Positions 47,117 through 61,199 of a stretch of DNA of 64,000 bases are shown piece after piece. A program made the position numbers and the translations under genes. The DNA is from Isoetes taiwanensis (Eukaryota > Streptophyta > Lycopodiopsida > Isoetales > Isoetaceae). Each line of letters opens with the position of its first letter. Position 1 is the stretch's first letter. Location of the stretch: assembly GCA_021234155.1 (NCBI GenBank), contig JAJEKV010000094.1, forward strand, positions 109,779 to 173,778, written 5' to 3'. The notes beneath the pieces are model-generated. The model was not told where the DNA came from. It saw only the letters and a program-made list of their open reading frames with translations, and ran no database searches.

Positions 47117-50100
47117 AAGTAAGATGCAACTTATTTGATATTTACCAATGTATGCACGTAAGAGGCGAAGAGGAAAAGGAAAAGAAGAAGCAATGCAAGT
47201 AATGGAAGCAAGTATAAATTTTTGGAATTAAATTCAATGCTTAACAACGGATCGCTTGTTGAGTGGGAATAATTTGAAAACCCATTTACTGGAGCTTGTA
47301 TGCATGAAGAATTGAGGATGGATTCCGGTAGCCTGCTGCTTGTATGCATGCCCTTCGTTAACCAATGTCCAAACTCTGGTATCGAGAGCCATGGCTTGTT
47401 GAGGGTTCCACATGCATTTGAAAACCCATTTTGCAGGTGGAGTTGAGGGGAGCATGTTTTGGTAACTGGAATTGAATTGCCCAAAGGGGAATGTTGGAGC
47501 ATGTGTAATGGGCACACATGAAGAATCATATGATAAAAACCATCAATGGGCGGTAGCTCAAGAAGATCCTGGGTTCTCATCCTCCCACACCCAAATAAGC
47601 TCATTTCTCAACATGTCGGGTCCTTTTTATAACATTGAATTGAATCATGGTAAAACCAAATTGTTACTCAAAGAAGATCAACTTGAATCATGAAAAATTC
47701 TCTTATGACTTAAAGAATCGCTGATTTATTGTTCCAACAATTCGTGGAACTCATCGTCCCATGAAAAATGTACAAATAACTACGATACATTAAAGGACCG
47801 GGGAGCTTGTACATGTGTGGCATATGTCTGATTATATTCTTAACCTATGCCGAAGCTGGCGACATGAGTACAACTAGCTAGAAACATCCGCAAGAAATAA
47901 CCATCTAGGGCACACTCTGCAGCGATTCGAGGGAGCAAAATTATCCCACTTAAGTACTATTGTGATTACTACATTGAATTTGAATGGTGATTCTAATGAG
48001 TACCTTGGATTGAGGGGCTTTTTTCCAATGCATATCGGTGTTCCAAGATTGCCATTTTTTGACAATACTCTTGATCTTCTACGCATTCTATCGCGTATTC
48101 TTAATGACCTGCCTCTTGAGATTAATGGAATTTTGTTGTATGACATTTATTGGGATTATCGGACACGGTATACGTGATCTTACAACCTTGAAAGACAATC
48201 TTCAAGATCACAGATCTTACAAAGTCGCACATGCTTTTCTTACTTTCAATAGCTTGGCCAAATTACTACCATTTGCTAGCATAGTAAGAAAAAGATAAAA
48301 GCATACCCTCGGCTCTCGATGGCTCTTGATAAAATGTCATTTGCTCATTTCAACCTCAATCTCAATCATGGACATAACCTAAGATAGACATATGCACATA
48401 AAATTAATGTAGAATTTAAGATGTAGACTTTAAAGAAATACAATTTCATAGTAAGAGATCATTTAAATGCATTCACATCTACCTTAGTGAGCTATCTATG
48501 AGCTCCAGCTTTGATCCAAGTGCATCGGGATCTTTTTTGCTTTGCTTTTCTGTAATCGCTCAATGCATTACCTTCGCATAATACACTATTTAACTTATTT
48601 ATAGCATAAGGTAACCCTATTTCATGATAATGCTTTATAGAGACACTTGATTATAACAGGGAACTACCAAGAAGTATTAAAATGATAAATATAGTTAATC
48701 CGCTATTGCTACGTAACTCAAGGAACTAATAAAGCATAATGCCAACATTGACCAACGGTCAAGCATCCCAACATTATACTAATACAATGATCAAATAGGT
48801 CGACCAAATGTCATGTCTATGCAACATTACATTAAGAATTCCAACCTTATAAACAAGCGTGCAAAACAAACTGAGAGTAACTTTTTATTGCATCCTTATC
48901 ATATGCTGCAGGCAAGCCTCCAAAACAAAGGTGTCGATCTTCATTTTGTAACACGTACCCAAGAACATATGCACATGGGTATGCAAACCCCTTAGTCCCC
49001 GCTAATCTTAGCACTATATATGCCATTTGCATTTGATGTTCAGTATAAGAATGTAACCGTCCAAATATAATGCTGGAATTAAGGCTAGAAACATACTAGG
49101 TTTCAATGCGCATAATCGGACTAGTTTACTATCATTTTCAACATGAATTTTCAGAAAAAGAATACATCCTTATATTTTCAATTCAAGTGGCGCTTTTACA
49201 ATGTCATTGACTTTTATACAAATCGCAGTAAAATTTCAATAAGTATATCCAAGTGGCTGAATGTCTTCATATGTTAAAGTTATGATTGGCAGATTTGCCC
49301 TTGCATTTTCCTCCGCCGCTCTAAGTTTGTTTGTTTGCCCCCAACCGCCCAATTCTCGCCGCTCTACACTTATACCTCGGTTGATTTGGCTTCCCATTAT
49401 TGATGTAGTCGGCTGGGTGTTACTACCGAAACACCGGCGGGCAATCTCGATGGGGCATCATCGCCCTATCTATCCTTGACTGCCATTTCTTGTGGTGCTT
49501 GTTGCTCGCCTTTCTCTTTTTTCATGCTTGAGCTGCCATTTCTCCCGGTGCTTGTTGTTTAGCCTTTCTCTTTTCATGCTTGAGCTGCCATTTCTTGTGG
49601 TGCTTGTTGCTCCCATGTAGAGGCACTAACAGAGAGAACATCCATGTAGAGGCACTCAACAGAGAGAACATCCATGTGGTTGCCATGCTTGTTGTTGCTT
49701 GTTGTTGCCATTTCTTGTATTGCTTGTTGCTCCCATGGCTGCCATTCATTTCCAAGTTCAATCAAGTTGGCGATGCATTGACCCAGTCATCTTTATTTTC
49801 TTGTATTGACAAACGTAACTTGATCTTAAGTCGGGATCATCATCTAGAGTTTGTGCTTCCAAGTCTACCAACAAGCCATCACTAGATGGCTTTCTTTCGC
49901 CAACAAGCCACCAAATTCATCCAAGCGACATGCTTCGTTTCCTCCATTTCGCTTGTCCATGAACAAGAAGGTCTTCGTCCAATAAGCCATCCGGTGATGG
50001 CGTTTTTTTGGGCCAACAACAAGCCACCAAATTCACCCAAGCAACATGCACTTTGTTTCCTCCATTCTTGCTTGTCCATGAGCAAGAAGGCCTTCACTTG

Positions 50101-51105
50101 TGAACATAGACACATCAAACACATATTCAAGTTGGTTCTTCGCGGATGAGCCCTCCAACTCTGTTTGTGGCATTTCTAGACAAAGCTTGGGCAAGTCTTC
50201 CTCAATGTTACCATCAAGAACTCTAAAAAGTAGGACCTAAAGATGCATTGACCACGTCAAGTTCTTTTACCTCTTTTCAACACGGCAAGTCTCCATCAAT
50301 TATCAAGTCTACATCTTCATCAGAATGCGTCAACAAATGCATGCTCTCCATCTTCATCTTGTTGAGCAATCACAAGAGCTAGAGCCCGGTCTCGTCAAAG
50401 CCCAATAGATACTTGAGTTCGCCCCTAGTCGGAATAAAGTCTTGGTTGCTGCACTTCGCCGCCATCGTCATCTCTCCTCTTGGAAAAATGTGGAAAGAAT
50501 TACGAGTTTTATGACGCAGCGATTGACTTGCCTTTGCATCCCAAGTATTGCGCATTTTCCGACCCAGTCGAACATCGAGAGAAATCCTTGATATTTTTTC
50601 CTAGAAATCCTTGATATTTTGGTGATCCTTGATATTTTTCGAGAAATCCCAAGCATTAGCATTTTCGAACCAGGTCGAACATCCACGAGAATTTGATATT
50701 TTCCTAAGTCCAACCTATTTTAACGATAGTTTTTCGGTCCTACCATTTTTTAGCGCCTCATTACATAATACATAAATATGTATAGTGGGCATTTGTTTTG
50801 TTTTGTATGGCATTATCCGAACGGTTATCATGCCTTCATTTTTGGGTTGCCCCTAGGGGGCAAACCCTTGTTTATAATTTTTTTGGCATATCCTAGGTAT
50901 ATGCTAGAATATACCTAGGATATCTTTGTAACTACTCCAAACCTACTCTTACGTAAACTCTCGGTCACCGTTGTTCTTTGTCGCGGTTGGTGTGGGGCTG
51001 GTTAACCGCACCGATAGCCCGTGAAGCGAGGTCCATAAAGCCTGGTGGGAACCGGTGTTGGAAGAAGGGGAATGGGAACCGGTGTTGGAAGAAGGGGAAT
51101 TGGAA
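47117..51105. repeat. Segmental duplication block B, unit 2
   Basis: Collinear with 15,735-20,075, including the tandem arrays at 49,481-50,095 and the hairpin near 50,888-50,923. Ends at a tandem of GGGAACCGGTGTTGGAAGAA units (51,045-51,105), then joins LINE sequence. Confidence 0.85.
47377..47613 (+). mobile_element. Decayed TRIM, unit 2 copy
   Basis: Only the primer site, internal remnant and 3' LTR are recognisable. The primer site at 47,377-47,394 reads TGGTATCGAGAGCCATGG, with an extra base where unit 1 has CAG. The polypurine tract AAAGGGGAA ends at 47,491. The 3' LTR, 47,492-47,613, is 122 bp and has lost the anticodon arm of the tRNA-like module. Confidence 0.7.
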
Positions 51106-51459
51106 CCCTTATGCCAAAGCCGCCATATAAAAGACTTCAGTTTTGGAGGGATGGGATGGGAGGACCACATGAATTTCGGGGTTTTCGATGCACCTATCTT
51201 CTCCTATCGCCATTTTTGTGTGTAGAGAGATCCTTTGGTTCCTCATTAGATACTTAAAAATTTGCCTTAAGCGTATAGCGAGATCCATTATGATTCCAAT
51301 TGCGGTTCTCTTGACCAATTGCCCGGGTAAGCACCAAGCATATATTGTTGTACTGACACCTACGTGTTCTCATCCTCATTGCCACCACCGAAGTTTCTAA
51401 AGGGAATGATTCCATGCTCATCGAAAAAGATCTCTAATATAGTGAAGTCCATGCCGATC
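51106..51459 (-). pseudogene. zf-RVT LINE fragment
   Basis: About 350 bp matching 33,520-33,894 and 60,850-61,200. It replaces the ~4 kb (20.1-24.1 kb) seen at this position in unit 1. Confidence 0.7.
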
Positions 51460-53330
51460 CACATCCGGTGCAATTTTTGGTATCCGGAATAAGGCTGCAT
51501 GTGCTACAAACATGGGAATCAGCTCAAAGCGCCTCACTTTTCCGGTACTAGAGAGGACTTTTCCTAGTTCGGATTAATTTGACGTCAGAGGCGAGAGGCT
51601 CCAAAGAAAATGGGCAATATATGGGAAGGGATAATACTTATTCTTGGTCGGTGACCTCTAAAGGGTGCTTTCCCATGAGATTGGTGACACGAAAATTTGG
51701 GTCCGTGTCAAAAACGGCGTTGAGAAATGTTTGGTGATTACTTTTTGATTCAGGTCAAAACCCGAAGTCTTTGAGGTTGAGGCACCCACGAGGCCTGCGC
51801 CTTGATTTGGACCTCAAGAAAACCTTGAGGTCGAGGGGCCATGGGGAAAGCACCTAAACCCTGGGTGGGTTATCTCTAGTTGCTTCCACCCATCTTGGGG
51901 GGCTCTGTTTTGGTTTGTTTTATTTTTTATTTTCTTCTATTCTTATCATGGGCCTCGGTCCCCAAGTTTCAGGTTTGGGTTGTTGCTCTTTGTATGTACT
52001 CTTTCCCATAAGCTCATTGTGCTTCCCTGTGGATGTTAAAAGTATTAATTTATTTTATTTTATCTAATCTTATCATATCGAATAAGTAAAGGAAATCTAG
52101 ATGAACTGTCAATTTCACCAATTATGCAAGTGGCAACGAGCTTGTAATGATTTATGTGTTAGCTTCATCAATTATACAAGTGACACTTAGTTTGTAATGG
52201 TCTATGTGTAAAATTCTATATCACTTTAACAAAAAGATTGAAGGAGAAGAGGGAGAAAAGAGAGAAATGGCAACTAAATGCATTGGAAAATATATAGAAG
52301 GAGAAAAAGCCATAGTGTCTTAAATTTGCATAAATGGCAAAATTTGTTAAAAAAAAAAAGAATTATCTCTATTATGAGATTGGGATACCTTTATCCTTTT
52401 TTTGCATCCAACTTATTTCTAGATCCTATTAGAGAGACCTTCAAGTCAACCATTTGTACCAGAAAAAGGAACACTTCTTTAATGGCTAAGGGGTGGGTGG
52501 TTTTTGAGGGGGAATAATCAACATGAAAGTCATCCTCATGTTGTTTATAGGGGGAGAATTTCCTTCAAGTCCAAGTATCTGCATTAAATCAAGAAAACTA
52601 GAATCATTGGAAGAGTATAGTTCTGTACAACACAAAGAATAAATAATTTATACATAAAGATTTCATACCTTCCGATAAATATGTTGAGGTTTATCTTGAG
52701 TTGATAAGCCTGACCCAAAATATATATGGCTGACTCGCTATATATGGCTCCCCCATACCACTTACTAAGACGATATTGAGAATCAAACATACTCCAATCC
52801 ATAGACTAACTTCATTCAACATGTTCCCCATATTTCTTATTTTAAAACATACATTTGGTTGCCTAGGTATTTATATAGTACTACACGTACCAAGAAAGTA
52901 GTTTGCACGACGCCACCCAAAGCTTCCATAACGCTACCAAAAAAGAGTCCTTTTCCAAGGGTTTGAAGTTCAATTCCAAATATAATGCGCATGGAATCTA
53001 TCTTGCTTTAGAACACCATTGCAAAAATGTTGTTATGACGTGGATGCTCTCCAAATTGCCATATGTTCATCCAATTACGGAGTTATGCTATTTACTAAGG
53101 CTATATATGCATTCCAAATAATCTTCATGATTAGAGACCAAGATTTTATAGTTGAATCTAGCATTTTGATTCTAGAAATCCTTAGTAATATAGAATTACA
53201 CTTACGAGTTTACATTCCTTTGTGAACCTATCTATTATAAGCATTCCATTCTACATTTGTCTTGGAGTGAGACACAAAGTAGAATGTGTATTACAATATA
53301 AATCTAACACTAAAAGTCAGCTGTAATGTT
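51460..53330. repeat. Block C, unit 2
   Basis: Collinear with 24,109-26,010, lacking the Helitron. No supported gene. Confidence 0.8.
51663..51854. mobile_element. Tourist-like MITE, unit 2 block C
   Basis: Same insertion as at 24,326, with an extra G in the right TIR and one C lost from its end. TAA flanks kept. Confidence 0.7.
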
Positions 53331-53517
53331 GAATGTTCTAAAGTTGTATATCATCTAAATCATTTTAATGTGCTAAGGAAAACACACAACATGCATGACG
53401 AGTTTATGCATGACAATGTAATGTAATAATGTTGCATTTATGGCATTTCACATTACAAAAGTATAAGGTACACATTATGTTGCCAGTTTTCTATTTCTTT
53501 TCTACACTTTATGTCCA

Positions 53518-53871
53518 CTTTTTTCTTTTTTAAAGGATCAAGTTAATTAATATGTAATAAGTACAAGAAGAGCGATACTAGGGTACTCCTGCCCACACTC
53601 GGGCGAGCACCCAAATGGCGCACATACCTACCTATGACTCATGGGACAAACCTGCCAACACTGTCTACAATGAGGAGAGTCCTCTCCCATACAGCTGCCT
53701 TGAAATGCCATGTAAGAAAGATATAATTTGTACCTCAATTGCGGGATCAACACCCCAGGCTGCACCTCCACATTCCTGAACACCTTCAGGCATCCCCGCT
53801 TCCAAATGAGCCACAGTAACCAGGCCTTACACAAATGGAAGGCCAGACGCCAAAGCTGAGACCTGGTAGGA
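53518..53871 (-). mobile_element. Retroposed insertion, unit 2 copy
   Basis: 354 bp between TACACTTTATGTCCA copies at 53,503-53,517 and 53,872-53,886. Its minus frame (53,628-53,876) reads 'RNVEVQPGVLIPQLRYKLYL' and is more open than in unit 1. Possibly the C-terminus of a LINE protein. Confidence 0.75.
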
Positions 53872-54339
53872 TACACTTTATGTCCATTTTGAAAGATGGC
53901 TTTGGGGCATTTGGGGGATGGGAGGTGTCCAATTCATAGATGGACGATGTGTGATGGGACTTGAGAAGGTGACATGCACTGTACACTATAATTGTTATAC
54001 CAAAAGGCCCAATGATCAAAGAGCTCCATCAGGCATTGTCATGTATTATAAAGTGCTTAAGAAAGGGCCCACGTTCCATGCATTGGAATGAAGAAGGCAG
54101 TTTATCAAATTATTTTTGAATATGCTTGCATATGACAAGGCAACAAATCGACTACATAATTTCATAACCAATGTTTTTGTTCATGGAGTTTAGTATAGAT
54201 ATTCCTTAGTTTTCAGTGATGTATGTACAAAACTCATTGCACAACAATTTATTTGTACTACATTCATTTGGGGGAAGGGGAGGCAGACTTGCTCATCATC
54301 TCATCCGGCAACTAATACATGCAAATGTTGTGGACTTCT

Positions 54340-54880
54340 TAGCCTACAAATTCAGTATGCATGAGTAGCATCTTGATGTCTTTAGCACTTCTCGCCAAAC
54401 CACTAAAATGCACGCCAATTTGGCCAAGGTTCTCCCTAGTGTCATCCCTCGAGGTAATAGGGGCAGCCTTGCTTCACTTACCAAGGTCAAGATGTGGAAC
54501 CGATGCAAATATACAAGTATACGGGAGTGGAGTTCACTACTATCACATATTGGATGCAGGTACACTACTACCACATATTGGATGAGTATCGGGCAATGAG
54601 TGTAAAAAGTTGGAAGGCTTTTATGCAATCTGGGCGATCGCCATAGAGTGGAGATTTCTGGCCGGGCACATCGGTCGCACTTGTTGAAGTGGTGTTGATG
54701 GAGTCTATACTATTGTATGGTGTGGAAGCGTGGGGCCTTTTTTAACTCGAAAGCACGGTCCCATATCAAATTCTCTTGCAAAGAGACCGGCATCCCACCG
54801 CCTCGCAAAGAGCTGATCCGAAAATGACATGCCATATGATAACGATGAAACAAAGCCATCTGGTTCTTTGGATGGAATGC
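54340..54880 (+). pseudogene. LINE RT C-terminal fragment, unit 2
   Basis: Equivalent of 27,030-27,560. Frames are broken at CAG/CTG positions. Confidence 0.6.
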
Positions 54881-55883
54881 GAACTAATTTGAAAGGTATA
54901 AAGAGATACCATGTGGTTTTTGGGCTATATGTCAAGTTTAAATGGTTTTAAAGTTTTGTTCACATGGTTGGCAGAATAACATACCTAAACCATAAATGTC
55001 GAATGACATTTACTTATAATCAAAAGCTAACGTAATTGTGCTCCTAAGTGGCTATTGCAACTCATGCCATTTACTATATGATTTTGTTGGCGGGCATCCA
55101 TAGTCCTTGGTGAAAACCTGTGTTATAGTATATAGCAAATAAAAGTAGTGCTAGGCATTTATTATATTTTGCATTGAAAGACGCTAATCGCCATCCCCAT
55201 TTTGAAAATAAAAAGTTGGTTCTATCATTAATTATAAAAGTCAAATACAGGAGCAACATGCTTGATGAAAAGCTAAGACATGTAGAAACAAGCTAGGTAT
55301 ATCAATATGGTGTAAAGGGCACTACATAAAAGTATCAGATGCTAAGTAGATAATATAAGTCGAAACAAAGTATTTATAAGGAAGAAGGAATATGATGTGA
55401 AATCAAGCTTGAGCACAACAACCAAAGACACCAAGCATCATATCAAAGATCACAATAAAGATCTTTGAAAACCTTGTGATTCCAAAATCCAAATGGCAGC
55501 AATTCCAGTTCACAGAGTCTAACACAAAATAGTGAAACAAGATAAAAAATGCTGATTTGAGCACATCATTTGAAGCAAAATTCCAGGCTAGAAGGTATGA
55601 AGAGATTAAAGGACGTAGCATTATATTATGGATCAGAAGGCAAAGAGGAAGTGAAGTGTTCATCAAAAAGGATGAATTGAAGTATCTGTTAAAAGGTTTT
55701 GTTGTCCCAAATATATAAGGATTTGCAGGCCATCCATTGGTTTACAAGAGCCGAAATGTGTCTTCATCCACTGGCAATATAATAAGTGATCCATATAAGT
55801 CTGCAATTAATATAGTTATAATACATAGTTCTGTACCTTGTCCACTGCCTCTCGGTTAAAGAGAAATGTGTATTAAATAGAAA

Positions 55884-56267
55884 TCACCATAAGCAATGAA
55901 CCTGAATAACCTTTCTGCATAAGATGGCAACACAAAGGTCTTCACTATCACTGTCATAGGCTAGTAATCCTGTCCTCATCATATTAGAATGCAAAGGGCT
56001 AGCCAGATTGTTCTCAAATAGACCATCTCTTTTGTAAAAGACAGAGAGTTCATGATAATCTGAATGCTTTTCTAGCTTTCTTTTCCCTTCTCCTCGTAGA
56101 AATTCAAGGTAAATTAGGATCATCAGAGTAAAACACAACATTAAGATTTGATGCAAACAAATCAAAGCAGCCCTTGAATACACCAAAGTTGTCCCACTTC
56201 CTGTCATAGTTAGCACCACACTCTTTTTTATTAGCACTTGCAAAAGTCTCAAACACCCATAAAGCAC
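55884..56267 (-). CDS. Unit-2 copy of the 127-codon frame
   Basis: Identical to the frame at 28,537-28,920 except for one Ala/Thr change. Surrounding ~1 kb (about 55,480-56,560) is also almost identical between units. Function unknown. Confidence 0.35.
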   Translation of the reverse strand: MLYGCLRLLQVLIKKSVVLTMTGSGTTLVYSRAALICLHQILMLCFTLMILIYLEFLRGEGKRKLEKHSDYHELSVFYKRDGLFENNLASPLHSNMMRTGLLAYDSDSEDLCVAILCRKVIQVHCLW

Positions 56268-56345
56268 ATCGATTGAAACTTATGTTTTAAAAAGCATTTT
56301 CTTCATGTGCCAATCCCATACATTGCTTATGCAGCGTGCATAAGG

Positions 56346-56851
56346 CTATAAGCCCATTGCTATGCCTCTGCTAGAATGGACGCCTTGAAATGTATACATT
56401 ACACTAGTTAACATCAATTCGAGGCATCCATTCTCACCAACAAATTTATCGCTCGGCACCGTGTTAAATGCTTCAATGTAATCCATAAATGATGACGATT
56501 TTTTCTTTCCTTCACACTTTCTACTATAGCATGCAAAAGTCACCAACTAATGGTGCGTTATAGAATGACACCATCTAAATCTTGCTTGTCCCCTAGCTCT
56601 CACTCCATTCTCCTCAAATTTCAAGAACTCACTTCCCCTCAACCACAATGAGGGAATTGCTTGGTCCACATATTGCTTATCATATTGTCCAGATAGTTAT
56701 TCACATCTGAGGCATTTTTCACAGGCACCACCATGTTGCATTGCCATTTTGTAGGAAATCCTTGCAACATTGGCTTATTGAACATGCAGGTAAGAAACCC
56801 TACATATGAGTCCCAAGCCCATTTTACCAGTTCGGCCCCTTCACACTCCAC
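56346..56851 (-). pseudogene. LINE reverse transcriptase fragment, unit 2
   Basis: Two frames: 56,639-56,851 ('GFPTKWQCNMVVPV') and 56,346-56,546 ('SSSFMDYIEAFNTVPSDKF', motif A with Asp to Asn). Counterpart of 28,999-29,560. Confidence 0.75.
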
Positions 56852-57374
56852 TGCTCAGGGTAGATGCCGATCTAATGTTCTACCATTGCCTTGTTGTCAT
56901 TGTATTGACATGAGCTAGGCGTACAATCTAAAGATAAAACTAAAACAACCTCGCTGATGATATCGGAGAATATGGAGTTATAAGTTGAGTGTAATAAAGA
57001 AGGAGCCTGTCATTACACGTAATTTTACACAGTTCATCAGTCAAAAGTATTAATTTTCGGAAAGACATGAGAAAAAATTCATAACCATGATAACCGTTCA
57101 TGGAATAATGCCATACAAAACAAAACAAATGCCCATTATACATATTTATGTATGCGCAAGGTGTTAAAAATAGGTAGGACTTGAAAAACTATCGTTAAAA
57201 ATAGGTTGAAAAATATCAAGGATTTCTCTAGGAAGTTCTGATCTGGTCGGAAAATGCGCAATACTTGGGATTTCTCGAAAGTTCTGACCTGGTTGAAAAA
57301 TGCGCAAGCAAAGGCAAGTCAAATCACATCTATAAAACTCGTAATTCTTTCCACATTTTTTCAAGAGAGAGAGG

Positions 57375-58663
57375 AGAGTAAATGTCATTCAACAATTATG
57401 GCTTAGGTATGTTATTCTGCCAACCATGTGAACAAAACTTTAAACTATTTAAACTTGACATATAGCCCAAAAACCACATGGTATCTCTTATGCCTTTCAA
57501 ATTAGTTGCGCATTCCATCTGAAGAACCAGGTGGCTTGTTTCTCGTATCATATGACATGTCATTTCGGATCAGCTCTTTGTAGAGGCAGGATGCCAGTCT
57601 CTTGTAGGAGAATTTGATATGGGACCGTGCTCGAGTTAAAAAGGCCCCCACGCTTCCACCATACAATAGTATAGACTCCATCAACACCATGAACAAGCGC
57701 GTCGATGTCATTAAATCTCACTCTATGGCGATCGTTTCGCATTGCATAAAAAGCCTTCCAACTTTTCGTCACTCATTGCCCGATACTCATCCAATATGTG
57801 GTAGTACGTACTTTCGTACTCAATATGTGATAGTAGTGAACTCCACTCGGATACTTGTATGTTTGCATCAGTTCCACATCTTGACCTTGGTAAATTGAAG
57901 CAAGGCTGCCCCTATTACCTCGAGGATGACACTAGGAGAACCTTGGCCAAATTGACGTGCATTTTAGTGGTTTGGCGTAGTGCTAAACACATCAAGATGC
58001 TACCATGCGCTCGCTGAATTGTAGGCTAAGAAGTCCACAGCATTTGCATGTATTAGCTGCTGGATGACATGATGAGCAAGTCTGCCTCCCCTTCAAATGA
58101 ATGTAGTACACATAAATTGTTGTGCAATGAGTTTTGTACATACATCATTGAAAAACTAAGGAATATCTATATACTAAACTCCATGAACGAAAACATTGGT
58201 TATGAAATTATGTAGTCAATTTGTTGCCTTGTCATATACCAGCATATTCAAAAATAATTTGATAAACTGCCTTGGTCATTCCAATGCATGGAACATGGGC
58301 CCTTTCTTAAGCACTTTATAATACATGACAATGCCTGATGGAGCTCTTTGATCATTGGGCCCTTTTGTATAATAATTATAGTGTACAGTGCATGTCACAA
58401 GTCCCATCACACATCATCCATCTATGAATTGGACACCTCCCATCCCCCAAATGCCCCAAAGCCATCTTTCAAAATGGACATAAAGTGTAGAAAAGAAATA
58501 GAAAACTGGCAACATAATGTGTACCTTATACTTTTGTAATGTGAAATGCCATAAATGCAACATTATTGCATTGTCATGCATAAACTCGTCATGCATGTTG
58601 TGTGTTTTCCTTAGCACATTAAAATGATTTAGATGATATACAAGTTTAGAACATTCGACTGAC
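57375..58663. repeat. Right arm of large inverted repeat, unit 2
   Basis: Carries the LINE RT C-terminal fragment on minus (57,500-58,000) and the empty retroposition site at 58,474-58,488. Confidence 0.8.
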
Positions 58664-60745
58664 TTTTTTTTTTTTTATTATATTGAAGGCGTATATATGT
58701 ATTAATTAAAAGTTATAAGTTAACAAAAAATACTTTTTGACAGGGAAGTATAACCCTGAAATGTGGGTGAAAGGAGAAAAATAACTTAGAACATAGTGTG
58801 ATATGGGAGTCAAAGTCTGATATAGTATATATGTCTGCCTAAAAGTGTGATCAGAGATTGAAGTTGCTGGACTTTCTTCCTCTGCCTCTGACCATGACCG
58901 TGAGGGTACAGAATACACATAGACATGCTTCTGCCATGGCCATATTGAAACGACCTTTACTGTCCTTAGCTTGGCATAGCAGGCCTCTTCTTGCATCTGG
59001 GTTTTGATCACAGCAGCACCCGCAAAAGCATGGTTCTTCGTGACTATACAGGTCCGGAGGTCCAAAAACCTTGATCCATTGCTGATTGACGGCCGGATTG
59101 ATCTTCTTCCACTTGAGCTTGCGCACCAGCATAAAAATAATTCCTGAAATAACACCAAAAGAACTGTGAGAATCGAGATAGGTTTTATGTAGCAGCAATG
59201 ATCCATTTAACATCACATTCAATTTGCTTGATGATTCACAGTTAAAGATAAAATTATTTCTGCCTTTCCAGATCCTCCACAGAACAATATACAACCTCCA
59301 ATCATTAGGGTTAATGGGCCAGAAGAAATCCAACGAATTGAGGGCATGGAGGTCATAACCAAACAAATTGGAGGCGAGCTCGAGCACCCATTCCGACCAT
59401 GTGCAAGATCGGAATAGATGCTCCTCATCTTCCCTGTGACTGAGACATCTAGAGCACACATCAGAATCTGTCATATTAAGCATGTGCCTTTTGTAGTTTG
59501 TAGCCAATGCCTTATGCCAAAGCTGCCATATAAAAGACTTCAGTTTTGGAGGGATGGGGCAGGACCACATGAATTTCAGATTTCTGATGCACCTATCTTC
59601 TCCTATCTGCCATTTGTTGTGTAGAGAGATCCTTTGGTTTCTCATTAGATACTTATAAGCTGCCTTAACTGTAAATCTAGCAGATCCATTATGATTCCAA
59701 TTGCAGTTCTCTTCTGACCAATTGCCCTGGGTAAGCACCAAGCATATATTGTTGTACAGCACCTCTGTGTTCTCATCCTCATTGGCCACCACCGAGTTTC
59801 TAAAGGGAATGATTCCATGCTCATCGAAAAGATCTCTAATATAGTGAAGTCCCTTGATGTTCCAAAGCTTAGCCTGTTCCGGAAAGTGGCAAGCTAAACA
59901 GAGAGAAGAGTCATCAGTAAGCAGACCCGGATTCCAGAAGATTGTTTGGTCCATGGAAAGCCCCTCCTTCCATGTAAACATTCCTTTAACCATATTCCAA
60001 GCTCTAATCCATTTCTTGATTAAACCAGGGACAGAATTGGAAACAGAGAAAGGGAAGTAGATAGAGTGGGGGAGATTGAGATTGAGCTTCCTCCATCCAT
60101 AGGATAGGCATTTACTTAAATAATCCTGATGATGATTGAGACTGGATGGTTGATCTTTGTTGTATCTTTGCCTTTGTAGAAATATTTGGCGCTAAGGGCT
60201 ATCCCCCGCTTCCGATATTGATGACCCCCAGCCCTCCAATGCTTTTTGCTTTTACAACATTCCTCCATGGCTAGAGGGTCCAACATCTCTTGTTTTGGCC
60301 AATCGGAGATGAATCTACCAATGATACTCTGGAGCTTGGAAGAGACCTTCTTTGGGGCTAAGATAACTGAGGATTGGTAAACATGGGAAGAGGAAATGAC
60401 AAAATTAGCAATTATGGCCCTGCCCTGCTTGGATATATATTTAGAGTTCAAGCTATCCACCTTTTTCTGGAACTTTCCAATGATGTCCGACCAAATATCA
60501 GAAGGACTCCCTCTAAGAACTAGGGGAATTCTCAAAATTTTAGAAGAGCTGGTAGGAAGGATATGTTTACAACCCATGAGAGCAGCTATTTGCTCTCCTT
60601 TTACCTGATCTCTAGCTACAACTTTAGATTTGATCGGGTTGATTTTGCATCCCGAGGCTACTCCGAAATCCTCCAGAATTGTTTGTGTTGGAAAGAGACC
60701 TGTTATCCATCGAGACTAGAAGAAACGTGTCATCTGCACCCATTC
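58664..60745 (-). mobile_element. L1-type LINE 3' portion, best-preserved copy
   Basis: A-tail at 58,664-58,677 (T-run on plus). The frame 58,851-59,993 (380 codons) holds the zf-RVT domain at residues ~108-205: 'ARFTVKAAYKYLMRN', 'KSFIWQLWHKALATN' and the Cys/His cluster 'DVCSRC..HREDEEHLFRSC'. An RNase H-like tail with 'GRFNMAMAEACL' follows. Upstream, 60,116-60,577 is the end of RT ('KKVDSLNSKYISKQGRAIIA'). At about 60,720-60,745 an 'ADDTFLLVSMD' (YADD-type) box is the most N-terminal part left. The 5' half is lost. Non-functional as it stands. Confidence 0.85.
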
Positions 60746-61199
60746 CGACCATGTGCAAGATCGGAATAGATGCTCCTCATCTTCCCTGTGACTGAGACAT
60801 CTAGAGCACACATCAGAATCTGTCATATTAAGCCTGTGCCTTTTGTAGTTTGTAGCTAATGCCTTATGCCAAAGCCGCCATATAAAAGACTTCAGTTTTG
60901 GAGGGATGGGGCAGGACCACATGAATTTCAGGTTTCTGATGCACCTATCTTCTCCTATCTGCCATTTGCTGTGTAGAGAGATCCTTTGGTTCCTCATTAG
61001 ATACTTATAAGCTGCCTTAACTGTATAGCAGATCCATTATGATTCCAATTGCAGTTCTCTTCTGACCAATTGCCCTGGGTAAGCACCAAGCATATATTGT
61101 TGTACAGCACCTCTGTGTTCTCATCCTCATTGGCCACCACCGAGTTTCTAAAGGGAATGATTCCATGCTCATCGAAAAGATCTCTAATATAGTGAAGTC
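60746..61199 (-). pseudogene. Second, partial zf-RVT copy, unit 2
   Basis: Repeats 'RNQRISLH' to 'HLFRSCTWSEWV' next to the truncated RT, then joins block C' at 61,200. Same arrangement as 33,413-33,894, so it predates the tandem duplication. Confidence 0.75.

Larger units (their letters stand above)
53330..55005. repeat. Left arm of large inverted repeat, unit 2
   Basis: Reverse complement of 57,375-58,663 plus the same retroposed insertion as unit 1. Confidence 0.8.
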
